From the NCBI GenBank assembly GCA_018902385.1, contig JABSSW010000021.1:62001-126000 (forward strand): 64,000 nucleotides of DNA. Direction: 5' to 3'. Every line of letters starts with the position of its first letter. Positions within the stretch are counted from its first letter, which is position 1. Under the pieces are notes generated by a model that saw nothing but the letters and a program-made list of their open reading frames with translations, was not told the origin of the DNA and did not search any database. Made by a program: the position numbers and the translations under genes. This document shows, one piece after another, positions 24,901 to 36,376 of the stretch. This DNA is from Physcia stellaris. Lineage: Eukaryota > Ascomycota > Lecanoromycetes > Caliciales > Physciaceae.

Positions 24901-27900
24901 TGAATTGAATAAAAACATTTTTTATTGCTTTATCAAAAGCATCAGTTTTCACTGAAGTCGACAGATAGAATCGAAGTGATACAATAACGACATTTCGATA
25001 AAGCAAATCTTCAGAGTTTCGAACGTCTCGACGATTTCGAAAGTAAGAAATTTTGCAAAGCGCTGAAGATTTCGACTTCGTTTACGTTTTCGAGATTTGC
25101 TTTTCTTGTATGTTTTTTCAAAGTTTTTCAGCATTGAAGTAAGCGAGATCGCGATACGACTGAAATTGCGAATAAATCGTTTGTAGAAATTGATCAAATC
25201 GACGAACTGTTGAATATCATTGATCGATCGAAGCATAAATCAATTCCGAATGCTTTTGATTTTATTTTTTTGCATTGTAATGTTCTTGAGAAAAACTATG
25301 TAATTCAGAAAGTTTATCTCATCGATATGTCATTTGCATTTGTTCAAGTTGATAAAGAAATCGTGTTTTTGAAGTCGATTCAGTATTCACTGACGTCTTC
25401 AACGTGAATAACAAAGTTCTCGAAATAAATCAAGATATCGTCGAGATATACGATGACGTTCACATCGAATCGCTCAATCAGCGCTTTATTGATGTAAACT
25501 TGAAACGATGCGAGAACATTGATCAGATCAAAAAGTAATATTTAATATTCGAAATGATCATAGCGAGTTCGAAAAGTCGTTTTTCATTCGTTTTTAAATT
25601 TGATACGCATTCGATTGTATGCGACGATGAAATTTAGTTGCGTGTAAACTTTTGCTCGATTTAATCGATTCAAGTTTTCATCGATCAAAAGCAATGAGTA
25701 TCGGTTTTTGATAGTTACGTTGTTCAGATTTCGATAATTCACACACAATCGAAAATTTTCATCTCGTTTCTTGACGAACAGTATGAGAACGTCGACAAAC
25801 GATTGAGAAAAACGTATGAATTCGTTCTTTAGATGTTTGATGATATAATTGCGAAAAATTTTGAACTCGTCTTCGAATAGAGAGTAAATAAATTCATAGA
25901 ATGATTGCTTGTTCTCGACGAAATCGATGACATGATTCGAAATCGTATGCTTGAATAACTCATACGTCTTATTTTCGAAATCAAGTTCTTTATATCTCAG
26001 ATAACATTGAGACATAATGTTCTTGTTGTTTTTGATTTTTTCGTTTTTGTTGTGACGGCGAACAAAACATTTACTTGACGATCGAAATGTACGTTCTCAA
26101 TGTTGATCGTCTCGATATTCACAGATCGAATATACAAACAGTATGTTCGAATCATGTTTTGCATCAATTTTTAGCAAACAATTCGAAGTTTGAATCAAAT
26201 ATTTTGCTCACAATGGCATGAATTTTTCGATTTTCATACGTCATTTGAATTTTCGTATTTCGTAATTCACATTCGAATTGACTATTGTAAAAAAAAAATA
26301 AGTTCAGAATGAATTGATCATTTGATAGATCGATTTTCAAAAAATTCGATAAAATATCGAGCGATGTCGAATTGATTTTGACTTCGAAACTCAGAAAATG
26401 TATCTCGTAAATGCGTAAGATACTTTCATTGACGATTTTGACGCACATCGATTCAGAATGTTTCGACGAGAATTTCAAACGTTGTGTCAAAAAACGAGAT
26501 ATGAAATTGATTTGACTTTCGTTATTCAGCAACGTTTTCATGCTATGTTCTTTTTTCATTATCACGTCAATATTAATGAAAAGTATGATGACGAGTTTGC
26601 GTTTCGCAAAAGTCTTGACTGCTTTGATTCGAATACGATGCAGACGTCGACGAGTAACTCTCGCGAACTTCAAAAACTCAATGAAGCAATCAGATTTCTC
26701 GTTAGAAAATTCGAACGTGTAATTGATATCAGTGAACGAGTCATTTTCCAATTTTCGAGCTTGAATGAAAGCGATCAAACTTTTTAGTTTTTTGATTTCT
26801 TTTTGAACTTCTTGCACTTTTTGACTCAATGACTTTTGAATTCACATTTAAAACATGATTCGTTTGTTTGACGCTCGTTTCGTTCTTTCTGCTTCTTTTT
26901 TCGATTGACGGGGTCGGTGTTGAATTCAATCGCAAGCGTGTCGTTTTTTCGTCGTTCTCGTCGTCGTTTTCGTTCTTTATTTCGATTTTCGCGTTTTTTT
27001 TCACGATCATTTTCGCGTCGATCATCTCGATTATCTTTTTGATTATCGTTATGATCTTTTTCGAAACGATCATTTCTGTCTCGTTCACGATTTTCTCGAT
27101 TTGAGTTTCGAAAGAACTTGCTGAAGCGATCGTTCGAATTATCGTCGAAATTTCGATTCCGTTTATATTTTCGAGAATCGTCGAATTGAATTTGCTTCTT
27201 CTGTGTCAAGCTGAATTCGATTTCAATGATATTGCGTTGAAGTTTCTCATAAGTCGTGTTTTTCTTAATAGATTTTTTGCCTGTCATTTTCGCGACGAGT
27301 TCGGATAGAATTGAGCTTTTGAACTTGTTCATTTGCATATAATTGATATGCTGTATATTCGGCGACAAATATGACTTCATACGATTCAAATAAAAAATAT
27401 ATTGTGACACGTTTTCGTTTTTTCGTTGATCAACATGATTTCAACGATCATAATTATTTTGATCGTGAGTTTCGCGACTTTGAGTAATTTTATCGCGCAA
27501 AAAGTCTTTATAGTTCTGTCAGATGAAAAAAAAACAATGAATTGATTCGCACGTAAGAATTTCATTGCGATTTCGACGTTGATTTCAAAAAATGATTGCA
27601 AAGTCTATTTTTTGCGAATGCATGTCATTTCTATGTTTGACGTTGTTGAGATCGAATTGCTGTTTCATTTTCATAATATATTCGTCATAAATTGCAAAGA
27701 TTGAATTGCTTTTATAATTTTTCGACGTCTTTTTCAAGATCTTAATAAATGATTTCTTTTCGACGATTGCAAAAGGGAAAATATGACGTTCTTTTGTTTT
27801 TTTGACAGCGATTTTAATGATCACGTCACGTTCGATTTGCGTCAGAATACGTTGCTCATTCTGTCAGATGACATAGATTTTCAGTTGATTGAAATATAGA

Positions 27901-28464
27901 AGTTTGCGGGATGCGAAGGCGTTGTCGTTTGAGTTTTCGAACATGTCGAATGCAAAATCATAAAAAAATTCCGTAAATTTTCGAGGAGTTGTCGTATTTT
28001 TTGAAGTATTGTTACTCTCTCGCTGAGTAGTTGTATTGGGTTTTGAAATGACTCGATTGAAACGTTCTTCGTTGGCGACGATTTGTGATCTCAAAGTTTT
28101 GATCATGATGTAATTATTTGTCGCGTTTTACAAGACTTATTTCGAGATGAAATAAAAAAATTGAATCGTGTCAAAAACACTCTTTTGATCAAAACATCGT
28201 ATTATTGTTTCACGCTTGATTGCTTATGAAAAGAAAAAGTGACGATGAAAATTTTGCAGATTTTAGAGTGCGATGCGAATAGAATTGAATTTCTTGAATG
28301 ATGTTTTCGATGATGTTTTCAAAACGATATGTAGTTATTAATTGTTCGCAACGGCTGTAGACTTCGTACGACTTGAAATTTTTGATGATGATTCGTACGA
28401 AAAATATTAAGTATAAATCTCAATCGAGAGATGCAAATCGTGATGATTATAGCAGCGATTCGAG

Positions 28465-28826
28465 TGTAAGACTTTTTCTTTCAGAAGATTGATTTACTTG
28501 CGCATCAATTGATTAGAATTAGAATTGCATGTTTTTGATATTCAAACGAATCGCTGTCTCATTCAGAACAGAATTCGTGATTTACTATGTATTTGACGAC
28601 TTTCTATCGAAATTCTCAACGATTATCGCATATCGCTAATACATGATTCATTTTGATTTTCAAGATTTTCAAATCAGAGTTTATGCAACTTTTCTGATTA
28701 CATCGTTCGACGAATATATCGAAGTTTGCTCACTAAGATCTGAGCATCAATGTCGAGCAATCGATTTTTCGATTCGAGTTTGAATTTTTGCAAGTCGCCT
28801 GTTCGACTCTGATTTGCATCGTTACA
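28465..28826 (-). repeat. Inner element, right LTR
   Basis: 362 bases, the 5' LTR of this minus-strand element. The outer element resumes at about 28827 with its own more extreme composition. Confidence 0.85.
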
Positions 28827-29151
28827 TTTTTATCGAAATCGAATGATCGATCGTGCGTTCGAATTTAACGTTCGTTTGAACGATAAATAACGTTTTTATC
28901 GATCGACGTCGATATTGATTTTTGAATTTTGAAAAATTAAATGACGATCGTTAAAATAAACAATATGTATTTTATTGACGACATTAAATGACGATAAATT
29001 CGTTGTGAATTCAATTTAATGTTTTCAAATTTGATCGTCGTTTAATCAATCAAAAATTTCTCGATCGATGCATGAAATCAACGTTTGAACATTGTAAAAT
29101 AATATAAATCGATTCGAATGATATTTGAAAAACATTGTCGAATTCATAATT

Positions 29152-29305
29152 TGTTACAAATATGTAAAATGCAACGTGTTTATTATTCATGATAATATTA
29201 TTTATCGTACATATGATGAATATGAATTATTGTACAGAATTTGCACGCTAATTTATAACAAAATAACGACTTGACATTGTTTTTGATGATGAGTTTACTT
29301 CAACA
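29152..29305 (-). repeat. Outer element, right LTR
   Basis: 154 bases, the partner of 16803-16956. For this minus-strand element it is the 5' LTR. Confidence 0.85.
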
Positions 29306-29861
29306 GTTTTTCGATGTTATTTAGAATCGAAGAAGGCACAACGCATCACTGAAGAAAAATTTGCTAATCAGGAAAAGCTTGAAGTCTCGCGGGCCAAAGA
29401 GATGAAATCTGTGCGAAGCTTGACTCTCGGTTCTACAATCCGTTTGACCACGACTTTACTCGATGAGAAATTGCAGTAGCCCATGTTAATAGCTCCGACG
29501 AAAAACAAGCGCCTCGGCGCCAAGATCAGACATCTGATTGGTCGGCGCCATTTGCGCCTCTGACGTGATAGCCAAGGCTGAGATTTGCGGATCCTACGTA
29601 CTCGTACCACTGGCAACCAAAAGACCAGAAAATACCTGCAATTAGCGCATTGCGACGCGAGTGTTCATGAACGTGCCGCTTAGAGCTACATGCGGAGGTA
29701 CCTATTGCCGAGCTGAAAGTCAAGACTTCAGAGCATTGGGCTTTTGAATAAGAAGACCACACGTATCTTCACACGCTTCGCTGCGCCTGAGTAAACTTAG
29801 AGTCTTTCCAACACCGTGAAATCGCTGAAGCATCTTTACGCATTCTCACAACAGTCTCATC
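29306..29861. other. Intergenic, upstream of the secreted-protein gene
   Basis: Normal composition is restored within a few tens of bases of the LTR end. Short minus-strand frames (29368-29616, 29526-29762) are unsupported. The right half is the likely promoter of the gene at 29862. Confidence 0.4.
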
Positions 29862-30542
29862 ATGTTCTCCAACATCGCATTCCTAGCCACAGCTCTTCTA
29901 CCTTGCCTTTCCACAGCTCTCCCACATGGCACTAAGCAACCAGATCTCTCAGATCCGAGCTACAAATTTGTGCCGCCGCGACTCAACATCACCACACTGG
30001 CAGGCAATAGCCGAAACCAATCCGCGATCGAGTGCTGGAGCGTAGCAACCCTAGAGGTTTCGAGCACACCAGGAATCCAAGGCGCTCTAGTCACCAGCCT
30101 GGGCAAGCCGAGCGGCGCCACCTATTTCAATATTCCCGGGCAGTTCAATGGAGGCTTGCACAATGCGCCGGCTGTACAGTGAGTCGCCTCTCTCCCAAGT
30201 CTTCTACTCATCCATTGTCTTTGACTTGGGAGGGCCTAGAGCTGACTTTGTCTATTTCTGTGACACAGATACGTGTGGTACACTAGCGGGACGGGCGTTA
30301 TATCGCTTCCTACTTCTAAAGATACCGTTACGGTTAAAGGCGGCGCCAAGGGACTCATCCTCGCCGCAGATATTGCATCCGTCAGTGCCCTGGGACATGT
30401 TACCAAATACCCTACTAAAGAGAGAACGGTCGGATTGGTTCTTCCGTTGGCAAACAACACTGTACCGGTGCACACCGTCGTACATGCCGGCGCGTGTACT
30501 GAGGCGGACGGCTTGGACTATCTGAATACGGAGACGGATTAG
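29862..30542 (+). CDS. Small secreted protein
   Basis: Exons are 29862-30178 and 30269-30542 (591 bases, 196 residues). The intron has GTGAGT and a CACAG acceptor. Residues 1-20 form a typical signal peptide (MFSNIAFLATALLPCLSTAL). The mature part has glycosylation sites at NIT (42) and NQS (52), a later NNT, and two cysteines (58 and one near the C-terminus in GACTEAD). The centre (YVWYTSGTGVISLP, then GGAKGLILAADIASVSALGH) resembles an uncharacterised family of ascomycete secreted proteins. The product probably acts outside the cell. Its position about 550 bases from a large LTR block is the kind of setting where plant-pathogen effectors are often found, but an effector role is inference. 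Confidence 0.75.
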
Positions 30543-31300
30543 CCGTGAGGAGTGTGTGCTCCGGGGAGGATTTTTTGAACTTGAACGGTATGAGACGTGA
30601 GGTGTTTATTCTTTGAGGTTTGAAATAGAAGACTCAAGTGCTAGAACGTTGGTGAACCTGAATCGGTGGAACGAAGATTCGATAGTCACCAGAGAAGAAC
30701 GACATATCTGGTGCTATCGAGTTCGGGACAGAACAGCGGTGTAGATCTTTTTCAAGTTTGGTTTACTTTCCTCTTTTTCTCCTCTTCTCTATTCGCAAGT
30801 TCGATTCCAGAATGCGGGGCCTCCGGTAGCCCCAGATCCTTCCACAAACCAATTCACCTGAGTCGATCCGTACAGCAGGTCTCCTACTGTCGTAGTTCGA
30901 ATTTGCCTTCCGTGCATCGCCACTAGTATACTCGTTGTGACAATTCGCGAACCCGTCCCGAGTCTGACGCGTATCAGGCAACATCTTCTAAATTCGCCCC
31001 AAGTCGGGTAATCGTAACTTTGTTAGGAGATATCGCGAGAGATTACACCACTATGTATCAGGCCAACGGGATACTAGACCGAACCACCAATAGATAGTGA
31101 GAGTAAATTGCTATCAATTCGATTAGGTTGGTATCAAGCCATGAGATCCAGGCTCTGGACTACTAGTTACTAGCCTATCATGCCTCTGAGCAATATACTC
31201 CGTAAACAGGGCTTAGCTGAAGCGAGGACAGAATGAATTCGCCGGTGGTCGCACTGCTATGAGCCTAACCCTTTCCTCCATCCGTTTCTCAGCGTCGGGT
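30543..31300. other. Intergenic
   Basis: No supported gene. The 86-codon frame at 30666-30926 conflicts with one on the other strand and has no features. Confidence 0.4.
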
Positions 31301-31941
31301 CTAGAGGAGTGAAGAGCAGTCAGAACGCGCCGGGCTAGCGCTACCTTCCGAATTCGGAATGTAGCGGTGCATGGGCATTGTGAGATGGGGTAAGCGCTGG
31401 TTCCAAGAATGATCGAGCCGCCACCCGCCACAGAACTCTCGCCTTTCAATTTGCTTCTCGGGTGGTCGAGACGTAAGCACTCTGGCGTCTCGTCTCTCAG
31501 CACACTCGCGACAGTAAAGACACCGTTCGCAAAATTCGGATCTTAATGTCCTGCATTCCATACAAATAGCCTCTGTCTCTCGGCCACCTTTAGTCTTTAC
31601 CAAATTCCCAGGAGTAAAACTTTTTTTCAACGCAACAAGATATGCAGCACCGTTCAAACCAACAGGTTCCATTCTTGCCTCGCTTCAATTTGGTGTTCTT
31701 GACGGTGAACTCATCCCTCGGCTTCAAGCGTAGGCAGGTAAAACACGCGAATTGTGGACGGCGCATTTCGAGCTCATGAAGGAATGATCGAACGACTTGC
31801 TTATCGAGCCGATGGAGTGAGACGGCCCCATAGTAATGGCGGCTGACTTTGCTAAGAGATTGCTGCAAGAGGCTCAAGCTCGCCAATGATCTGATCTTCG
31901 ATCTCAACAGGAATGGTGGCAAGTGGATTTCTTTCGGCCAT
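31301..31941 (-). pseudogene. F-box-like protein with cysteine-rich C-terminus, frame-broken
   Basis: The frame opens at 31941 with an F-box-like start (NPLATIPVEIEDQIIGELEP) and stops after about 30 codons. Coding resemblance continues one frame over (SLSKVSRHYYGAVSLHRLDK, then FACFTCLRLKPRDEF) to 31590, and shifts again to a cysteine-rich end (CMECRTL, CERCLYC). This order is that of a common ascomycete F-box family whose cysteine pairs probably bind zinc. The two frame changes are too close for introns (one would be about 14 bases), so I read the locus as a pseudogene. Sequencing error is possible but needs two events. Confidence 0.6.
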
Positions 31942-33235
31942 TTTTACAATTAGTCAATGCTATTCTGAGTGAAAGGGTGCAGAGCAAAGGGAGAAGAGAT
32001 TGGGAAATGGTCTGAGGTCATGCATTCAATGTAGGGCAGCCTTTGGGCAGGGAAAGCCCCCTTCTGGATACCTGCAGCGACCTGCGTCGCGCCAAGGCTA
32101 GCAACGCGCGATTTGATGCTTGGGGAGCTCAGGCTCTCCAATGGCGTTAGATTCAAGGTTCGTCAAAGGCTTCAGCTCTTGCAGGTAGAAATGCGAGGCC
32201 ACCAATCAGAGCGGCGGAGGTTTGAAAACTGCATCATTGTGCAATAGTAATCTATCCAGTGAAGAGGCTGGGAATATCAGCACCGAGCCAGTCCACTGGG
32301 CATGGAAGACGTAGAATCACGGCAAGACAATGAATTCCAAGTGCGACGTTGTTCGGTACTTGCTGCATGAACGAACTTCTACCTTGGGTCTGTATCAGCG
32401 GTGCAGTCGCATGGGGTAGCGGGTGAACGCACCTGATGTACCGCTCCCCATGCTTGCTAGTCCACCAGATACCTCTCAATCGTCTATATAGATCCTGTTG
32501 TCCTTCTCTCGTCTTTTTCAATCGGTTTTAAATGGATCCGCAAACCACTCAGTGACTGCTGCATACGCCGAGCCTAGCTTGCCAGGTGCGATGCGTTCGC
32601 ATAAAGAGAGTGCTTGTCCCGCTCCGATTCCTGGAGAAGGGAGTTTCAAAATGACCCAGGGTACTCAATGGGAGTGGATCCAGTGGATCAAATACCCGAG
32701 CCACAAGCCATGAAGATTTGCTCCCAAAGGCTGACATCCATAAGATCATGGAAGCCCAGAAAGTGTACTCCACTGCACAACGACTTTTGCAATGTTATCT
32801 TAGGACTGTATGGGAACATGACTGACCTACCAAATGAGTAAGACTGGACCCAGAGTCTCGGATTTCTTATTCTTCGATTTTAGAACAACGAGATACCGAG
32901 GTGTTTTGCCCACGGGTCTTTTCGTGTTATTGAAGCTTTTTCAAACTCTTCACATTTTCTAAGCTGTCATTCACCTGGTGTTTAGAGATGTGTTTATTAG
33001 CCCAAGCTCGGGTACGGGCTCTTAACATTCAGAACTTCAAGACGTTCCCATCAAAACAGACAACTTCTCTTCAACTGCTCCTGGGAGCAAAGTTTCATGA
33101 GCTAAATGTTTACTCCGGGCACTCCGGACCTGATCCTCTTACTTTCTCTTCCATTGCACAGGACAACACTAGAGACCAGCATTAGGGCCTCGACTTCCGT
33201 CAATACCTGTAAATCTGCTTGTTAGAATTGTCAAC
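31942..33235. other. Intergenic
   Basis: Open frames up to 89 codons on both strands overlap one another and show no domain. The right end is the likely promoter of the gene at 33236. Confidence 0.4.
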
Positions 33236-35064
33236 ATGGCGTTGACATATTCCACTGACGAAGATGGTGGACAATGCGGGAACGAGCACACCGGTAGCAC
33301 TCAGTACGATGATATAAGTGTTTGTGATGAAGGACTGTCGTCTACCCTGCATGTAGACAGTATTGCTGAGGAAGGATTCACGTCTACCCTGCAGGTAGAA
33401 GCTGGCGAAGAGATCTCGTATGCTAAAGGTACAGTATCCCCACCACCACTTGACTTCTTTAGCTTATATATCTGTAGGAGATGAGCCAGATAATCATGAG
33501 GCCAATGGAAGCCTGAATCAGAGGCGGAAGCGTACGTGCTCTATTCAGTGTACTCTGGTTCTCTTTTCCAAAAATACTAATCTCGACTGAAGACAAAGCG
33601 AAAGACCATGGCGAGCTTGCAGAGGATGACGAAGGTATTTTGTATTGGCGAGCCATTACAGGGAGCGAAAAAGCTGAATGGCGTAAGCTTGTCCCGCCCT
33701 CAAAGTTGATGTGGTTCCTTACATTTATCAGAGCCTGCAACATACCTCACAACAGAGGTTCGTCGGGATATGATCAAGGAGATGTCGCAACAAGGCCATT
33801 ACAGTCAGTAATTCCACGCCCATGACACCTTTAGTAGGATGCTGAACGTAGTCGAACAGAGACCGACCGACCTATCGGGCCAGGGGATGAAGATCAGACT
33901 TGCTTCCATCCAGAGCAGAAGGATTGGGCTGAAGCTCGCGCAGAACGCCCAGACATCCTGTTTCAGTTCAACAAGCCCGATTCACGAAAGGGTCCCTTGC
34001 GGTTTCAACCCGTCCCATTGTTCGTCTACAAAGGTCGCATTGTGATCGACAAAGAATCACGAAAACCACTCCGGGATTTCCCAAACATCCCAAAGTGCCT
34101 TTCGTCGGTCGAGGAGGGATGGTTGCTGGAGGCAATGTCTCGGCAAGATCCGCGTATATCCCATGACGACTATCGTGACAGAATGCCATATGACGTACGT
34201 CCCGATGCGAAGACCATCAGTATGCGTCGATCCCGGTTCCGATGGAAGACTGGATGCAAGTCATGGGTGACTCGTAGCGCGAGCGACAAGATCAATGACT
34301 ACTTGGACGATCTTGTCCCTCAAATGTATCAGGCCACCAACTCTACCCGTGATTGGCGAGATCTGGATGAGAAAGAGATCATGGAAATGAAGAGAGCTAG
34401 CTTGGGAAAATTCCCGGAGCGGGGAAGAAAGGAGAAAAAGAGGATAGATGAGGGCAGTACGGTCAAGTCCAATCGCTCGATGAAGGCTGCGCGGGGTAGC
34501 CAAGTGAAACAGAAGACAGGTGCTTCTAGAGTGTTTGTGGGCCAGCCGTGCGGGGGTCAAACAACCACACATCTATCCTCAAACTCCGCCATTCACGATA
34601 TCAAAGATGCAGCTGACCATCCATCTAAGCCTTTCCAACCCCTTGAAGTACTAGGAGACAGTAACTTAAGATATCATAGTCGCTGCTCGGAGGAGAGGGG
34701 AAAGCAGCTTGATGCTAATAACCCCACCAAAGACGAAACGGCACAGGATCTAGGCATGGACTTTCGCCACAAGGCTCCTTCCACGAGTTGGGAGAGGCGG
34801 GCACTCCAGCGTGCACTAGGTCCGACCCGTCTTGCCATCGCTCAACTGCTGGGTCGTTTGGCTCCGCCGACTGATGAGTGTTCCTCTTACAACGATCAGC
34901 TAGCAGCTTTGTACCGTTATTACGTTGCAAGGTCTGCCGAGAATGGGAGCGTACTTCCTCCAGATGGATTGAATCCCTACCAGGAGGTCTGGTCGGGTGG
35001 ATTTCCTTCGGCTCTGTTTGTCGATAATTTTGAGCTTCCAGAAACTTTTGGCAATCAGATCTGA
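33236..35064 (+). CDS. Uncharacterised paralogous-family protein, member 1 (five exons)
   Basis: Exons are 33236-33428, 33478-33531, 33593-33634, 33732-33803 and 33860-35064 (1,566 bases, 521 residues); all joints are phase 1. The first 110 residues are acidic. A segment TYLTTEVRRDMIKEMSQQGHY and then DEDQTCFHPEQKDW lead into the family core: GRIVIDKESRKPLRDFP, EGWLLEAM and MRRSRFRWKTG. The same core occurs in the genes at 55978 and 60704 of this window. I chose the acceptor at 33859 because it aligns the protein with those paralogues. The C-terminal half (lysine/arginine-rich, then ALGPTRLAIAQLLGRL) is unique to this copy. The function is unknown; the basic, helix-like core could bind nucleic acid, but that is speculation. 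Confidence 0.75.
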
Positions 35065-35412
35065 GGATATCACTATGGTCAGTAAAATATCTTCGGAAAT
35101 ACAGACTTTCCCAGCATGATTTCGGATCACGTTTTCTCAGCAGTCTAGGTTTCGTTCAGTGGACACAATTTCGATGTTGGAAGTTGGACAAGCATTACGG
35201 TTGCTTTTAGGCTTCTATGAGATCTTACACCAATGATAACGTTTGCTCAGTGTACTTTCTCAGTTGAGCAGGATAGGGTCGCGAACGAAGAGACCATGTT
35301 GTGTTTCCAAATTTGATAAATACTCGAACCGACCCCTGTGGGAAGATTTTTAGAAGAGTACTAACCCAAATTGAGCCTAGACCAATCTTGGCGCCACTAC
35401 ATTAGTTTGTCG
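35065..35412. other. Intergenic
   Basis: No gene seen between the family member and the short fragment that follows. Confidence 0.4.
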
Positions 35413-35655
35413 GTTCTTATGGTGGTGGATTTTGTGGATAGCATGGATGGAGATCTCCAGCATGATGTGATGAAGAAGGCCGCGCATACAGTGGCACACA
35501 AGCATGGGTTCAGCCAGGAGGAGGTCAAGAGGATGTTCGCAGAGGCGGGGTGCGAGGGGTTTGAATGGATTGTTTTTGCGTCAAAGGTCATATTGGGCGA
35601 AGCTGGAAAGGAGAAGTCAGTGTTTCTCGCCAGAGGTGTGAAAGGTCCAATATGA
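35413..35655 (+). pseudogene. C-terminal remnant resembling a SAM-dependent methyltransferase
   Basis: The frame VDFVDSMDGDLQHDVMKKAA, then GFSQEEVKRMFAEAGCEGFEW and a final FLARGVKGP, resembles the last 80 residues of small class-I methyltransferases, where a helix follows GFS and a beta strand ends the domain. The SAM-binding N-terminal part is absent upstream. It is probably a truncated gene copy. The open frame itself starts at 35371. Confidence 0.35.
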
Positions 35656-36376
35656 AGAATCGTGGATATCGGCGTTGGGCGAAAGATACGAGAGAGGTTT
35701 GTGCCTGTTTCAGGTCAATGAAGACTTTGAGCGCGAATGAACGGAATTTGGAACAATGTCGATCAGAAAGTAGCGAAAAATAACTTCGACAATATTTTCC
35801 CAATATGATACGCGAAGGCGTATTTATCACAGTCTTTCGGTCAGGCAATGATGTTGAAAAACCGGGAGATGTGCTCGTAATTGGGATTATTCTATCTTGT
35901 CGTCGCAGACCGCAAAACACGCCGCCCAGAGCAGAAAATTTTCCGAGGTTTAGCGTCGCAGATCCTTGGCGTTTCAACTCTCTACCTCTACCTCATGGGC
36001 CTAACCAACCACCTGCTGTGGTAAGAAACTGTGCCTTATGCAGGCATCGTGGATCAATGAAACTCAAGGCAATAAAAAATCATGGGAAGGCCAGCATTAA
36101 GGTCAGGAGGTACGGAGGACAGCTCGATCCCTTGAATTTAGCGTCCTATCTAGACCCTACGAACCTTGCATCCACCGAGCAGGCTTCTTACCCACAAACT
36201 TGACTTTACGGCTGATAAGTATGAGGCGGCCTTTGAAATTTTCGAGGAATCATCGGTGGTGGCGCAGCTGCGATGCGGCACATGAGACCGACGTCGCCAG
36301 GATGGTACCTCGTGTGACGCTTACTGTGCGCCATCATTGGGCCAGCTGAGGTCCCTGGATTCCCTAAGACTATGCC
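35656..36376. other. Intergenic
   Basis: A 132-codon plus-strand frame (35805-36203) overlaps a 129-codon minus-strand frame (35588-35977), and neither has a domain. The gene on the right is transcribed toward this interval. Confidence 0.35.

Larger units (their letters stand above)
21552..28826 (-). mobile_element. Inner Gypsy-type (Metaviridae) LTR retrotransposon fossil
   Basis: LTRs of about 360 bases begin TGTAAGA and end near TTACA. From right to left on the minus strand the remnants are a gag region with a zinc-knuckle-like piece (CFKCEFKSH) near 26.8-28.1 kb, a protease region near 26.2-26.8 kb, reverse transcriptase near 25.6-26.0 kb, RNase H near 24.4-25.2 kb and integrase near 23.2-23.8 kb. 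This gag-protease-RT-RNase H-integrase order is that of the Gypsy group. About 1.3 kb between integrase and the left LTR is serine-rich and unassigned. It is broken in many places but clearly less mutated than the outer element, so it is younger. Confidence 0.85.
16803..29305 (-). mobile_element. Outer Copia-type LTR retrotransposon fossil, nested host of a Gypsy element
   Basis: The two 154-base LTRs begin TG and end CA (TGTTACA at the start, TCAACA at the end) and are flanked by GCTTT on the left and GTTTT on the right, a target-site duplication differing at one C/T position. Minus-strand remnants show, from right to left, an integrase zinc-finger-like region near 19.8 kb, Copia-type reverse transcriptase near 18.1-18.3 kb (FLNLKIEQMNVKIAFLY) and an RNase H-type end near 17.0-17.2 kb. 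The internal part is split by the inner element. It is old, thoroughly broken (dozens of interruptions) and extremely AT-rich. Confidence 0.85.
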
